Assembly (NCBI RefSeq): GCF_040958095.1
Contig: NC_091219.1
Location: 24,278,702 to 24,342,701 of the forward strand
Reading direction: 5' to 3'
DNA length: 64,000 bases
From: Procambarus clarkii
Lineage: Eukaryota; Arthropoda; Malacostraca; Decapoda; Cambaridae
A program made the translations under genes and the position numbers. The notes under the pieces are model-generated. The model saw only the letters and a program-made list of their open reading frames with translations, was not told where the DNA came from and did not search any database. The first letter of the stretch is position 1. Each line of letters starts with the position of its first letter. Positions 10,413 through 22,919 of the stretch are shown piece after piece.

Positions 10413-11924
10413 TCAACCCAACCTTCTTTTTCCTGTCGTATTCTAGTAACCTTGTCATAGAAGTCGATCACGTTTGTCAGGCATGCATTTTTCCTTTGTG
10501 TGTGTATTCACCTAGTTGTGCTTGGGGCTTTCTTTCCTTGGAAAGGTTTCCTTGGGGCTTAAACTTCCTGGGGGCCTTTTTTATGAACGGGTTGCTGTTT
10601 ATGATCACTTCTCGACACAAAGTGATTATATCGAGACACCAACCGCCCTCTTAGGCCGCCTGCATATTTATCTAAATATTTGTGATGGTCTCAAACCATA
10701 TTACGGTTCCAATAATAGTCTACTGGTAAACAGGGGAAATGGATCAGTGTCCTAAACAAGGAATATTCTCAAGTCATAACTGCTTTATTATAACTTAAAA
10801 TATAAAAAACTATATGGTAAACTCGTTTTCTGTATTAAGACCTAAGGCATACGTTTTCTTTATCAAATTCTTAGAAGATACGCAAACAGTTTTGAATTTC
10901 ATATTTCACATGTTTGAGAATAATACACTGTTTTACTTAACCAAACGAAACCTAATAAAAACTTACCCTAACCTAGCCACAGAGAGGGAGTAGATCTACG
11001 CACTAAATGCGTAGTGGTTTTGAAATGATTACATCAAGGGGTACCTCCACCCTGAGGACAGGTTATATCTGCCATGGCCACAAAACTGGTTGTGTGTGTT
11101 GATCTCACTACTTGGGTCATGCTCTGCTCAAGTGGTGTGTAATCACAGAGTATCGAACTCTGTTACTGCTGCGTGCGTCGCATGGTCACATAGATTCAAC
11201 GCCGGTGTCGGATTCAACGCAACTCTGTACTCTAAGATTTGTTCATTCGTCGATGTATAGCCCTCCAAACACGACGAAACTCCGACGTTGATGCAACGTT
11301 CTAACAAGTTTGTAACAACTTTCTAACACGTCATAAAAACTTTAAAACAAGATGTAACAACTTTGTAACAAGGTAACAATAGGGACCGTTATGTTGCGTG
11401 TTTGCAGATGTGGCGTGGCATAATGTCTTCTTCAGTAGAGGCGGACACGAGAGATGACGATCACGCTGGCACCCGGCACTGCCTGGCACCCGGCACTGCC
11501 TGGCACCCGCCACTGCCTGCCTCCAGGCAGTTAGCGAATCAGAATATGGAAACGAATTCATAGCTGTATGAACACGTTAGAATTTAAAGCAGCGAATTCG
11601 CACATTGGTATAAATGCTGAGCATTACGTCCGCTCTGTGTGCCACTCCATAAAAAATGCAACTGTTCTGCCTAATTACAGTAGAAATGTAGGAAGTCAAG
11701 CAACCCGCCTAAATTATAAAGACCTATGCATAAATAAATGGAAACCGTCAACATTAATGTACTTTTATTTTCTCTAATTCGTCGCATTTTTAACAGAATG
11801 GTCGAGTATGTAAAAATTACGACTCACTGGGTGAGAGGATACAGGCGCACGCGTGAGTAAAGGCTGAGGCTTCACATACTGACTCATCAATAAACCATTA
11901 GTTTAAGTCGGCTTATGAGGATTG
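10413..11924. other. No gene seen
   Basis: A short minus LINE terminus at 10498-10530 and TAACAACTTTGTAACA-type short repeats at 11300-11390. Nothing coding. Confidence 0.5.
11466..11522. repeat. 17-bp tandem repeat, 3 copies
   Basis: Three copies of CTGGCACCCGGCACTGC with small variants. Confidence 0.75.
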
Positions 11925-12060
11925 ACTGATACAACTCACAACTGATGACGTTCAAACTTTTCTCCAACACTGCCACTCATGAGTACTGCCTCGCTAAATG
12001 CTTCACCCACCAGCTGCAAATACAAATGTCAACTTAACCTAAATATCTAACCGACATCTA
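11925..12060 (+). repeat. GCTTCACCCAC / CCTAACC repeat family, copy 1
   Basis: Shares ACTCACAACTGATGACGTTC, AAATGCTTCACCCAC and ACAAATACAAAT with 43075-43290. Copy 1 lacks the longer CCTAA run. Confidence 0.55.
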
Positions 12061-12136
12061 ATTTTGCAGAAAATTGTAATAGATAAAAACATGCATTTAC
12101 ATTATAGAAAATGCCCAGTAATGTATATATTAACAC

Positions 12137-12240
12137 GTTGTTCTGAACGGGGTGAGAATAGCTTGAGCTACCTCATCCCTTTGTGTGTATTTTACCTCAA
12201 TAAACTTATTTCAATTTCAATTTCAATTTCAATCAATCAG
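12137..12240 (-). repeat. TTTATTGAGGT repeat with TTTCAA tail
   Basis: Minus-strand match to 28877-28975 (AATAAACTTATTTCAATTTC; GAGGTAGCTCAAGCTATTCT in the other sense). It has a short tandem TTTCAA tail. Confidence 0.6.
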
Positions 12241-12494
12241 TAGTCTCTGTTCCCAGTCCTGCCACACCGCCACCCGCCCTCAAGGATGTGGTTAAGGCCA
12301 GCACAAAAGTATTCGACAAAGTTCGTTTTCTATTTGTTAAAACCTAATATATTGTTATGCTAGAATGTGTTAGGCTCGGCTGGGTCTGGTTTGGGTTAGT
12401 TTCGTCGAGCTTGGGTTTGGTTTGGTTAGGTTAGGTTGGTTTTAATACCAGTTGGCGAACAGTCTTGTATATTATGTGACCTGTTATGAGAAGT

Positions 12495-13190
12495 ATGAGG
12501 TACAGACTATAAGGACTGGGAATGAGGTACAGACTATAAGGACCGGGTATGAGGTACAGACTATAAGGACCGGGTATGAGGTACAGACTATAAGGACTGG
12601 GTATGAGGTACAGACTATAAGGACTGGGTATGAGGTACAGACTATAAGGACTGGGTATGAGGTACAGACTATAAGGACTGGGTATAAGGTACAGACTATA
12701 AGGACTGGGTATAAGGTACAGACTATAAGGACTGGGTATAAGGTACAGACTATAAGGACTGGGTATGAGGTACAGACTATAAGGACTGGGTATAAGGTAC
12801 AGACTATAAGGACTGGGTATGAGGTACAGACTATAAGGACTGGGTATGAGGTACAGACTATAAGGACTGGGTATAAGGTACAGACTATAAGAACTGGGTA
12901 TAAGGTACAGACTATAAGGACTGGGTATAAGGTACAGACTATAAGGACTGGGTATGAGGTACAGACTATAAGGACTGGGTATGAGGTACAGACTATAAGG
13001 ACCGGGTATGAGGTACAGACTATAAGGACCGGGTATGAGGTACAGACTATAAGGACTGGGTATAAGGTACAGACTATAAGGACTGGGTATGAGGTACAGA
13101 CTATAAGGACTGGGTATGAGGTACAGACTATAAGGACTGGGTATAAGGTACAGACTATAAGGACTGGGTATGAGGTACAGACTACAACAT
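12495..13190. repeat. 27-bp minisatellite, about 26 copies
   Basis: The unit is GAGGTACAGACTATAAGGAC plus TGGGTAT. Because 27 is a multiple of 3 it gives long open frames on both strands (VQTIRTGYE and SLYLIPSPY repeats), which are not judged real genes. Variants GAG/AAG and ACTG/ACCG occur. Confidence 0.95.
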
Positions 13191-13721
13191 GTCAAAGATC
13201 AGTGATCATATTACACCCATTAAACAGTACAGATGAAAAGATAAAAACATTTTACTAAAATACATAAAGGTCGTTACAATAGTTAAAAATGCTTTTGTAA
13301 CTCCACAAATGTCATGTCGCTAAAGTTAATTCAATAACTGATACAGTATTTATTTGACAGACAGTTACACCCACTTCTTGACCGTTGGTTCGCAGAGGAC
13401 GTCAACTTTTTGTGACTAAAATTTCAATTACAAGTTCTCGTAAATGTTCCTTGTTCATCGTTCATGTAACAGTTGAACGTCTTGGCTGTGTGTTCTACAC
13501 GGCTCTGTACCCCCTTAACTGTGAGGCGCCAACCGAGAAAACACTTAAGAGACCACGTGGGGGGTGTGGGGTGTTGCTACGTGTCTTGCGCACGTGCAGA
13601 CGATTATTGCAAAGTGTCTGATTCACGTACTGATCTCATTTTTTTTTTTTGCGACGTGTCTCACTCGCCTGTATACTACTGTCGGTACATATCTTGCCTA
13701 CACCTCCAATTACATTCTGTT

Positions 13722-13792
13722 TACGGGCTATTCATGCCCGTGCCACCTCTTGGGTGGCTTAATCTTTATCAATCAATCAATCCAATTACATG
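13722..13792 (+). repeat. GGGCTATTCATGCCCGTGCC SINE 3' end, copy 1
   Basis: TGGGTGGCTTAATCTTTATC and a short AATC tail. A longer copy is at 39555-39720. Confidence 0.65.
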
Positions 13793-13961
13793 AAAGTCCT
13801 ACAGCTCCAGTCGCAGCTGAGTCCTACACGTCCAGTCACAAGTGATTCATACACGTCCAGTCAATATATAATCTATTCTTTGACTCATTCACTCTGTACT
13901 CACCACTTAGATCACTGTTCACTCACTGCCGTACTCAGAGTACCACCTCCCTATCCTCTCG

Positions 13962-14130
13962 CCCAACCACTTGGACTGGACGGTAGAGCGACGGTCTCGC
14001 TTTATGTAGGTCAGCGTTCAATCCCCCGACTGTCCACCAAGTGGTTGGGCACCATTCCATTCCTCCATTCCATCCCAAATCCTTATTCTGACGCCTTCCA
14101 AGTGTTATATAGTCGTAATGCCTTCTCCTA
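13962..14130 (+). mobile_element. tRNA-headed SINE with CCAACCACTTG ends, copy 2
   Basis: CCAACCACTTGGACTGGACG and CCAAGTGGTTGGGCACCATT enclose the tRNA-like head; the body is as in copy 1. Confidence 0.75.
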
Positions 14131-14330
14131 TAAGTTCTGCCTTCACCTAGGAGTTAGTGCCTTCTCCTGATAGTCACCTCATCTTTTACCCTTCCCCCCC
14201 CCTCCCTCATCCACCCTACCCCACTACCCCCCCACCCCCACCACCCACCACCCCCGACCTATGGCATGACTGACATTTATGTTTTATATTTCATGTTATT
14301 ATTTTAATATAATCTTAATTCTTTTATATA

Positions 14331-14408
14331 TGTATGTGAAGAGTAGAGAGTAGATGTATGTGAAGAGTAGAGAGAGTAGATGTATGTGAAGAGTAGAGAG
14401 TAGATGTG
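14331..14408. repeat. Short tandem repeat of GTAGATGTATGTGAAGAGTA
   Basis: Three copies of about 26-30 bp. It follows a C-rich tract (14195-14255) that could form unusual DNA structure. Confidence 0.75.
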
Positions 14409-14837
14409 ACGAAGAATGAACAGAGGGGGACCTACATCCTGCATTAATTACAGATATGTTTTCATACACGAGAGCGAGGCTACTGGCCTGTTCTCGGACT
14501 CAGCGCTACTTGGACATTGTAGGCTGCCTTTTTAACGTTAGCTACCATAACGTAAAAAAAAATGCAACGTGTTAGTGGAGAGGCCGGGTACTGCACCCAG
14601 AGTCACACCAGACCTGCAGGAGCCTCAGGATATCCTGTAGCCGCCTCGTACTGTGAAGACATTACCCAAGAATGACAGCATCCATCCTGAGCCAACGCAC
14701 ATAACGGTCACAACCAGGTTTCCCCCCCAGGCAAGTAACGCAGGGGTTACCCCAGGCAACGGTGACGCAGTGGGTCCCCCAGACAACGGTGACGCAAGGG
14801 CTTCGTCAGTGATGACACAAGATTGTCGCAGAGTTGA

Positions 14838-14960
14838 CATGGGTCGATCAATCCGTGTACATGGGTTCATAAATCTGTATACTTTTGTTGATCAATCAGT
14901 GTGCACGTGTTGATCAATCCGCGTGCATGTGTTACTCAATCCATGTGCACGTGTTTGGGT
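14838..14960. repeat. Degenerate repeat with CACGTG motifs
   Basis: About five loose copies of GTTGATCAATCCGTGTGCACG; two contain CACGTG, the E-box palindrome. Regulatory use is not shown. Confidence 0.45.
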
Positions 14961-15124
14961 AGGTCGTGCATGGCGCTGAGGTACAACCTGCTGACTCAGC
15001 CCGTGACCCGTCACTGTAAACACAAGTGCTCTCGCAAGCTCGCAGTATTCACTCCAGAGCCAATAGCCTCAAGTGCTGCCGCTCTCAGTAGAACTGGGTC
15101 TAGATTGTTTTTCTTGGTAATGGG

Positions 15125-15375
15125 CGTGTGGTACGTGTGTATTTGGGTGTATACAGTGTAGGGTGTCACTGGCAAGTGTGGCAGGGTGTATATAGTGTTG
15201 GGTATCACTAACAGGGAGGGCTGTGTCAGGGTGTTACTGATACTTGTATATTAGGATGTTTATAGTGCTGGGTGTTACGCTGACAGGTGTGTATAGGGTG
15301 TATATAGTTGAGGGGTGTTGCTGAGAGGTGTGTCAGGGTGTATATAGTTCTGGGTGTTACTAACAGGTGGAATTG
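15125..15375. repeat. Degenerate approx. 50-bp tandem repeat
   Basis: Recurring GGTGTATATAGTGTTGGGT and TCACTAACAGG variants, about five times. About 1 kb upstream of the first coding exon at 16313. Confidence 0.6.
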
Positions 15376-16312
15376 TGTTCTTGAACAGTGTTCCGATGAT
15401 AGGGTTATGCACCTAAGCTTCTTAATAAATCAAAATTGATGATGTTAATAATATTTTTACTCGTGGTGATTGTGTTAGCCACACTTCCTGGCCTACTGAA
15501 AACACACAGTAATATCCCTTCAAATAGTGCTAGAGTCATTGGTAATATAATAATTATAAAAGTCATTTAACTATTTCGTAAAACAGTGAATATTAACTGG
15601 ATTTTTTTATATTTACTATACTTTAATGGTTATTGTTTTTTAATATGTAATTTCAGTTTATTTACATTGCTGATATTTCTCGTGGCTAAGTATGTCTAGA
15701 AACAATCGTTTCTTGTGTAATGTAAACAGGTTATCCCGTTCTCGAGAACATGTAAACAAAGATCCCATGAAGTCTTCCTGAAGGGGGAGGAGCTTCAGCT
15801 GACTCACCATAACGTCACGGAGGTATTGCCAGATGTTGCCAGTTCTCGAGATAATTAAACTTGTATTCATCTTTGAATATTAGCGTGCATGTATAACGAG
15901 TTACATTATAAAAGCAGTATATATAATTAAATGTAAATATAGTAAAATTATGTATATACAGATATTAAATAGATGTTGCTAGTGATGTAAGTAATGAACA
16001 TTATCAGACATCCGTTCGTAGTAGTCAACCTACGTCACATCTGTCGTTTTCTTTCTCATTCACAATTCTACTCGCAGCCCAGTTGAGCTGAGAAGGGGCG
16101 AGTGGAAGGGTGTACCAGATATTTTCTTCAACCAATAACAAAAATTATTTTTTTAGTAAAATGAAAGTTGTGAACTCTCCACATAAGTGTGTAATGCCTT
16201 GCTGACCGTGCAGGCAGTTAACAGTGTATAATATAGTTAACATACGAGTCTTCGACAGAAAATATCCTGTACATCTCTGCCTGGGTTATCCGAGAACAAG
16301 AATTATTTCAAC
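15376..16312. other. Upstream region of the plus-strand gene
   Basis: Would contain the promoter and 5' UTR of the gene starting at 16313. No TATA box or initiator could be assigned with confidence. Confidence 0.35.
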
Positions 16313-16349
16313 ATGTCAGACGATGCAGAGTGGGTCGGAGTAGACTTTG
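16313..16349 (+). CDS. First coding exon of predicted membrane protein
   Basis: ATG at 16313 sits in a good arthropod context (TCAACATG). It opens MSDDAEWVGVDF followed by one base, then a strong donor GTAAGT at 16350. The single leftover base G joins the AG that starts the exon at 22920 to give GAG, and the frame continues without a stop. The join is inferred from phase alone; other exons could lie in the 6.6-kb intron. No signal peptide is present, so if this is the true start the protein is a type III (signal-anchor) membrane protein. Confidence 0.5.
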
Positions 16350-17117
16350 GTAAGTAGAAAAGCGAGTTTATAACTTTCAGATAGATTTGGCTGTTGCTGA
16401 TCAACTCAAGGGGGTGGGGGGGGGGGAATAGCATGCGATGTGTGATCTAAAGAAGGCACTAAGAGGGAAGGCGCCGCCATGTCTCGCCTGTGTTCTTTTT
16501 TGTGAGTGTTCTTGCGGTTGAATGGTCTTGGTTTAGTTGTGTGTGTGGGCGTTGGGTGGGTTGGGCCGGGGAGGGTTGAGGGGTTCGTGGGGGGGGAGGA
16601 TGGGGTGACTCATGGCATCATTGTCATCAGAATATCTCCCTTGTCTAGGAAGGCCTACACGGTATATAGGCCTACAACAGCAATCGACTGGTATTACTAT
16701 TCGTAAATACCAAGTAATTATGTTATAGAATATACCTACTGTATCAATTTACGAATTAGATAATCATGCATTGGCCTGAACGTAGGCTGTCATGATCTCA
16801 CATTATTGAATGAGTTTCCGGTCACAAGATCCTCCAGGCCTGCCTGTAGAAGGTACCTGGCGCCTTGCAATATAGTCTATCCTCTCCCGGGTTCTTAAGA
16901 ACATCCTCATAATGCATCCAAAGTTTGCAGGAGCAGGCTACTGATCGCCTGCCCCTGTATGACTAACCATCCTGTGTGAGATGAGGATTTTGTTGTTGTT
17001 GTATCACGTGACAGAAACCATGTAACCGTTCATGTAATCTATGGTAGCTGCGTAAATGGGGGTAAAGCTAAATATGTTAACAGAAAGGTTAACATTGCGT
17101 AGACCAGCTAAATGGAC

Positions 17118-17330
17118 CTGATATATTCGCTTAGAGCTGATATATATTCGTCTGGAGCAGACATATCTGCCTGGAACTGATATATCAGTCTGGAGCTGAT
17201 GTATCCGTTTGGACCAGATATATCCACTTGGATCCTATACATCGGCCTGGGCATGATACATCAGCCTGGACCTGATACACCAGCCTGGACCTGATCCATC
17301 AGCCTGGACCTGATACGTCCACCTAGACCC
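17118..17330. repeat. Degenerate 20-bp tandem repeat, about 10 copies
   Basis: Loose repeats of CCTGGACCTGATACATCAG, most regular at the 3' end. Confidence 0.7.
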
Positions 17331-17540
17331 TAGTAGCGTGTAGTTTATGCACCCCATACCTATCCCAGTCTCCGTGGCCGTCCTGTTGGAGGTGGCATCC
17401 ACCACTAATGATAGTACCTATAGCAACTCTTTGGTCAAACGTACAAAGATGACAAAAATACAAAAAGTTCACGTTTTGTATTTTTTTTTAATTAGCCCAA
17501 ATAGAATATAAAGAAATGGAAAAGTAACTGAAGAGCCTAA

Positions 17541-18475
17541 CCAAACCGGTCCACTGGATGAGTGTGACTGTAGCCCTTCCACCACCGCCCACTGGATGAG
17601 TGTGACTGTAGCCCTTCCACCACCGCCCACTGGATGAGTGTGACTGTAGCCCTTCCACCACCGCCCACTGGATGAGTGTGACTGTAGACCTTCCACCACC
17701 GCCCACTGGATGAGTGTGACTGTAGACCTTCCACCACCACCCACTGGATGAGTGTGACTGTAGACCTTCCACCACCACCCACTGGATGAGTGTGACTGTA
17801 GACCTTCCACCACCGCCCACTGGATGAGTGTGACTGTAGACCTTCCACCACCGCCCACTGGATGAGTGTGACTGTAGACCTTCCACCACCACCCACTGGA
17901 TGAGTGTGACTGTAGACCTTCCACCACCGCCCACTGGATGAGTGTGACTGTAGCCCTTCCACCACCGCCCACTGGATGAGTGTGACTGTAGACCTTCCAC
18001 CACCGCCCACTGGATGAGTGTGACTGTAGACCTTCCACCACCGCCCACTGGATGAGTGTGACTGTAGACCTTCCACCACCACCCACTGGATGAGTGTGAC
18101 TGTAGACCTTCCACCACCGCCCACTGGATGAGTGTGACTGTAGACCTTCCACCACCGCCCACTGGATGAGTGTGACTGTAGACCTTCCACCACCACCCAC
18201 TGGATGAGTGTGACTGTAGACCTTCCACCACCGCCCACTGGATGAGTGTGACTGTAGCCCTTCCACCACCGCCCACTGGATGAGTGTGACTGTAGACCTT
18301 CCACCACCGCCCACTGGATGAGTGTGACTGTAGACCTTCCACCACCGCCCACTGGATGAGTGTGACTGTAGACCTTCCACCACCGCCCACTGGATGAGTG
18401 TGACTGTAGACCTTCCACCACCGCCCACTGGATGAGTGTGACTGTAGACCTTCCACCACCACCCACTGGAAGGGC
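17541..18475. repeat. 38-bp minisatellite, about 24 copies, in intron 1 of the membrane-protein gene
   Basis: The unit is CACTGGATGAGTGTGACTGT plus AGACCTTCCACCACCGCC. Two positions vary between units: AGACC/AGCCC and CCGCC/CCACC. No minus-strand frame has a stop in the unit, so all three give open frames of more than 300 codons; these are artefacts. Confidence 0.95.
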
Positions 18476-18879
18476 ATGGTGGCTTTAACGAACTAATTAA
18501 ACTAAACTAACTAAAACTGTAAATAGACTGTTGGTGCAATTAGTTCATCAGTGTTATAATTTGCTTTTCTAAACGATTATTGGAGTTCGTCCCAGAGTCC
18601 ATTATGTGTCATCACGACCCTCCGACACCACCCATGGAGCGGTATGGGACATTTTGGGTATGGTACATTTATGGTATGGTACAATTTGGGTATGGGACCC
18701 AAAATGAATGAACTGTACGCATGATTTCCTTCATCTTGTATATCGACTACTGGTCGGCGTTCTTCATTCTCAATGGTTCTCGCCCAACTTCTTGGCAATT
18801 CCATACCAAAACGAATGTATATTGGAAAACCTCTACGCCTGTTGTATAAGATCTAGACCAGCATGAGTCTAATACAATA

Positions 18880-19395
18880 GATTATTTGTTTATAATATAT
18901 ACACAATTGTTATTATTTTTGTTTCGTGTATATTGTATGGGGTCAAATGGGGGGGGGGGGGGGGGTAACTTGTCTCAGTTGGATCAGGGTTGGACCTGGC
19001 CCAAGGCCAGGCTTGACTTGTGAGAGCTTGGTCCACCAGGCTGTTACTTTGAGTGGCCCGCAGGCCCATATACCCACCACAGCCCGGTTGGTCCGGCACT
19101 TTTTTTTAGAATCGAATCTAGTTTTCTCTTGAAGATGTCCACGGTTGTTCCGGCAATATTTCTTATAGTCGCTGGGAAGACGTTGAACAACCGCGAACCT
19201 CTGATGTTTATACAGTGTTCTCTGATTGTGCCTATGGCACCTCTGCTCTTCACTGGTTCTATTCTGCATTTTCTTCCATATCGTTCACTCCAGTACGTTG
19301 TTATTTTACTGTGTAGATTTGGGACTTGGCCCTCCAGTATCTTCCACGTGTATATTATTTGATATCTCTCGAATGTACTGACTCCCAACATATCT
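18880..19395 (-). pseudogene. LINE reverse transcriptase C-terminus (non-RNase-H type)
   Basis: The minus strand encodes ERYQIIYTWKILEGQVPNL, RSRGAIGT-like text and SRLFNVFPATIRNIAGT followed by VDIFKRKLDSILK. This is the pattern of the post-RT thumb region of CR1-like LINEs (YKIL..., FFN.LP..IRN..., FK..LD). The frame then shifts and continues with LRATQSNSLVDQALTSQAWP. The same downstream segment occurs at 44455-44780. Confidence 0.65.
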
Positions 19396-19421
19396 TTCCT
19401 CTATCATATCTACTACACATA

Positions 19422-19459
<38 letters not shown>

Positions 19460-19505
19460 GATTGACAGTTGAGAGGCGGGCCGAAAGAGCAAAGCTCATA
19501 CCCAA
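19396..19505 (+). repeat. CA array and LINE fragment
   Basis: (CA)n at about 19428-19457, then GTTGATTGACAGTTGAGAGG, part of the CA-tailed LINE, in plus orientation. Confidence 0.6.
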
Positions 19506-19585
19506 TTATGAACTACTTTGGCCGGAAATCGAACCCGGGCCCTAAGGACCGCGACCTCCGAGCAGTCAGCCGCGAGGCCCTCCGA
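19505..19585 (-). repeat. tRNA-like SINE head
   Basis: On the minus strand it has B-box GGGTTCGATTTCC and a preceding A-box-like GCGGCTGACTGCTCGG. No intact cloverleaf; called SINE-derived. Confidence 0.5.
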
Positions 19586-19766
19586 GTGTGTGTACTCACC
19601 TAGTTGTGCTTGTGTGGGGGGGGGGTGAGCTTCGGCTCTTTGATTCCACTTCTCAACCATCAATCTTCTGGTGTACAGATTCCTGAACTTCTCGAACTTT
19701 ATCATATCTACATTTGAGACTGTGTACGGAGTCAGCCTCCACCACATCACTTCCTACGTCACGTAC

Positions 19767-19848
<82 letters not shown>

Positions 19849-19850
19849 AG
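19586..19850 (-). mobile_element. CA-tailed LINE 3' end plus GT array
   Basis: Minus strand encodes VGSDVVEADSVHSLKCRYDK, the clearest RT C-terminal match of this family. (GT)n fills 19768-19847 on the upstream side. Confidence 0.8.
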
Positions 19851-21116
19851 GCGTGCCTGCCTAGCCATGGTCTCCTCATGCTAGTCCTGCACACCACCTC
19901 ACGCTATCCTTGGACGATCATCCCAAGGCTAGCTTGACCTCACCCCCGCTCCCCTCTACCCAACGAGTCGTGCTTGCAATGTTCATAAGACAGGGTTAGC
20001 CGCTTGACATTTTAATGGCGAGTTTTCTTAACGAGTGAACACGATAACAGCTGCAGTATGGCATTGTATTTTTTACAAATTTATTCATTAATGTCTTGTG
20101 TATCGCGTTTTCAACTTCCCTTTTTATTGTATCTTGTTCATTATCTTTCCAAAACTGTATAACAGTTGATTAATCATAATATTCACTTTAGTTATTTTGT
20201 TTCTACAGTCATCAATATTACTTTTTCCTTAATCACAGCCAATATCCCAGCTGAACCTGCTGTAACTAACTGATTACTTGCATAACACTGAGGTCCATTT
20301 CCTGTGCCCAACCGGTAACCCTCCCACCACCGCCCACAGGGTGGACACAGAGTACATTATAAACACGCTACCATCAAATCAGCCCAGTCCTTGACTCATA
20401 TTGTTCTGGAGGGATGTCGCTCATGCGCCATCCCTCTAGAACTGTACCTGTACCACTTCTCTAGTGAGACAAAATATTCGTTAAATCTCCACGCATTATA
20501 ATAATGTAGATTTGGTTGGTTTTGGGCTCAAAGTCTGCCTCTCCAAAGTGGAGAGTTAATAAAGCGACTATAATAGCTTCCTGACCAATCAGCAAGCATA
20601 CTTTAGTTCTGAACATAATCTAGAACTAAAGTAAACTCTTAGTGTATATACACCGAGATACACCACTAGTTGTATGTTTTCCTGGAGTTAGATATACCTG
20701 GGTACAAACTACAAAGAAAACGGGAAGCGGACGCTAGCCTAGGCTAGTGACCATGAATCAGTCGTTGATGATTCTCCGAAGAGCTCGCTAGGCTAGTCTC
20801 CTCGACTTGTGATTCAGCCTTCACCTTCGTGACTCTCACACCACTCCCTTTCCAATTAAATTTCAGGATATGCAGTATGCACCGAATATCAATGGTTTGA
20901 ATACAGTATAAAGATTATTGGGGTTGACAAACGGCTGCTTGTAGTATTTGTGTTAAAAGATGCAAAACAAAACTCGCATTGCATCATTCCCATTGCGACA
21001 CCAAAGACATTAAAACAGGCCGACGTCCTTATGGTGTTTTCGAACCTAGTGTAATGTTGTGGACATAACTAGAATACTTTAAAAATAATAGCGGAACTAC
21101 GATATGATCACACTAG
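19851..21116. other. Intron sequence, no feature seen
   Basis: Part of the first intron. GCTAGCCTAGGCTAGTGACC and CGCTAGGCTAGTCTCC near 20730-20800 form a weak local repeat. Confidence 0.4.
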
Positions 21117-21258
21117 GGTGTGGTGGAGGCTGACTCCATACACAGTTTCAAATGTAGACATGATAGAACCCAGTAGGCTCAGGAACCTGTACACCAGTTG
21201 AGAGGCGGGACCAAAGAGATAACGCTCAACCCCCGCAAGCACAATTAGGTGAGTACTA
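21117..21258 (+). mobile_element. CA-tailed LINE 3' end
   Basis: GTGGTGGAGGCTGACTCCAT through AATTAGGTGAGTAC; lies in intron 1 of the membrane-protein gene. No CA tail here. Confidence 0.75.
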
Positions 21259-22919
21259 AAATGGTGTTCCTTAGAATGGAGACGAGAGATCAACCTGTTA
21301 TCCCAAAATAATAGTTTATTTAGCAGCTATTAGTCGACCGTACAAAAATGGAGTGTTGCACCCAAAAAGTTCACATTTTGTTCTATTGATTTGTAAATGG
21401 CACGAGGAAGAAGGCAACAACCAAACCTAAAATGTGCTAGGTCTAGTATACCACATACATAAACTAAATTAGGTCTATGATAGCGTATATTAGGCCTAGG
21501 ACAGTTCAATTTAGGCCTAAAACAGGTTGGGTTAGGTTGTAGTTAACATTTCTTGCCATGCCATTTGGTGTATTCCAGTAGTACAAACGTAAATTTTGGT
21601 GGTACAGCAGCCCAATTTTTTTTTACAAATTGTCGATATGAGTACGTTTGTAGAAGTGATTGCATAATATATACATGAAAAATACTTAAAGATCAGGTCC
21701 CAAACCTGTGGAATGAAATTTCTACATATCGGAAAGCTACTACATACTACAAAGAATCTACACAGGTACCAGATCAGCCTGATTGTGATGGCTATGTAAC
21801 CTGTAGACCACGAAGACAACCTCATCGACAGTCACCAGGATATAAAAATAAAATCGAAAATCAACAACTTGCAAGGTGGTATATTCAGAAGTACAGTAAA
21901 TGTCTTAAACACATAATAGGCTACGTATATTAAGCTCAGTTATAGCGCAATATATCCTGAGCCGGAGCAGGGAGCCAGACACGTTGGGAGGGGAGGACAA
22001 CCATGTTAATGAACAACAGTCCATGAGTCATTACATGCACGAGGGGGACTGACCGAGTCCCCCCTGACTAACTGAGATGCAAGCAAGGCATTACTGCCTC
22101 AGTGTTATTCTGGCGCTGCCATGATTGGCTCAGATAATAGATTAATTAATTCAGTTAAGAATCTTCTGGGTTCAGATAAACAGATTAATTGGGGGGCGTA
22201 TGTGGGAACTAAACTAGGCTATTAACTCTACATACAACGATGTTTCAAATATTGTCAATTGTTTGGAACAAATGAAGAAAAGCCAAGCATCATATAATAA
22301 TATTTAATTTAATGATAGAAATAGTGTTTATATATTAACAACTAATATATAATATTAATCAGCAACTGATCTTCTATAACAAAAATTATAAGTCAATAAT
22401 TATTATATATGGAATCTGTAGTAATTATAACAGTTGTCAGTAGCAAAAACATTAATATTAATAGTTGTGATAATAGCATAATTACTATTTACTGATAAGC
22501 TACTGTAAGTGTGGTTCCCTGAACGGACTCAATAGCTTTTAAGTGAACCATCGTCCAAGCGCTCTTGAGAAAATTAGCGGGAAACCATTGCCTTGTCATG
22601 GACTTAAACAAACTCGTCACGAGTACCTGGAATGATACGTGACTAAACAAAATATTCCTTGAGAGAACTTCCCTTGACCGGAAACCGAGCCTTCCCTTGG
22701 AGCTAGAGTTATCTAGCATTTCCCTGAATATTTCTCAAACCTCTTTACCATAGAACATTATATTATCCTTTCTCCTTTTACTGTATCCTTTTATTTACAT
22801 TAATTGATTAAGTTGTTCACAACTTCTGCGGGTGCTTTTGTAAGATCTTATATAGTTTCATGGTCGGAAAGCTTAATACACGCCCTAAACTAACTCACTT
22901 TCCCCTCATGTCTCTACAG
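21259..22919. other. Intron sequence, AT-rich, no feature seen
   Basis: Contains clustered TAGGCCTA-type motifs at 21470-21530. No exon signal in phase. Confidence 0.4.

Larger units (their letters stand above)
13191..14837. other. No gene seen between repeats
   Basis: Repeats are listed separately. 14410-14830 shows only a short GACGCAGTGGGTCCCCCAGA-type partial duplication near 14740-14800. Confidence 0.45.

Noticed and set aside
12431-13258. Two long frames, one on each strand
   Set aside because: Both are translations of the 27-bp minisatellite, with no splice or start context.
16475-16510. GCCGCCATGTCTCGCCTGTG with a GTGAGTG donor, possible alternative first exon
   Set aside because: Its phase (2) does not match the exon at 22920, and no other downstream partner was found.
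17469-18477. Three overlapping minus-strand frames of more than 300 codons
   Set aside because: All derive from the stop-free 38-bp minisatellite unit.
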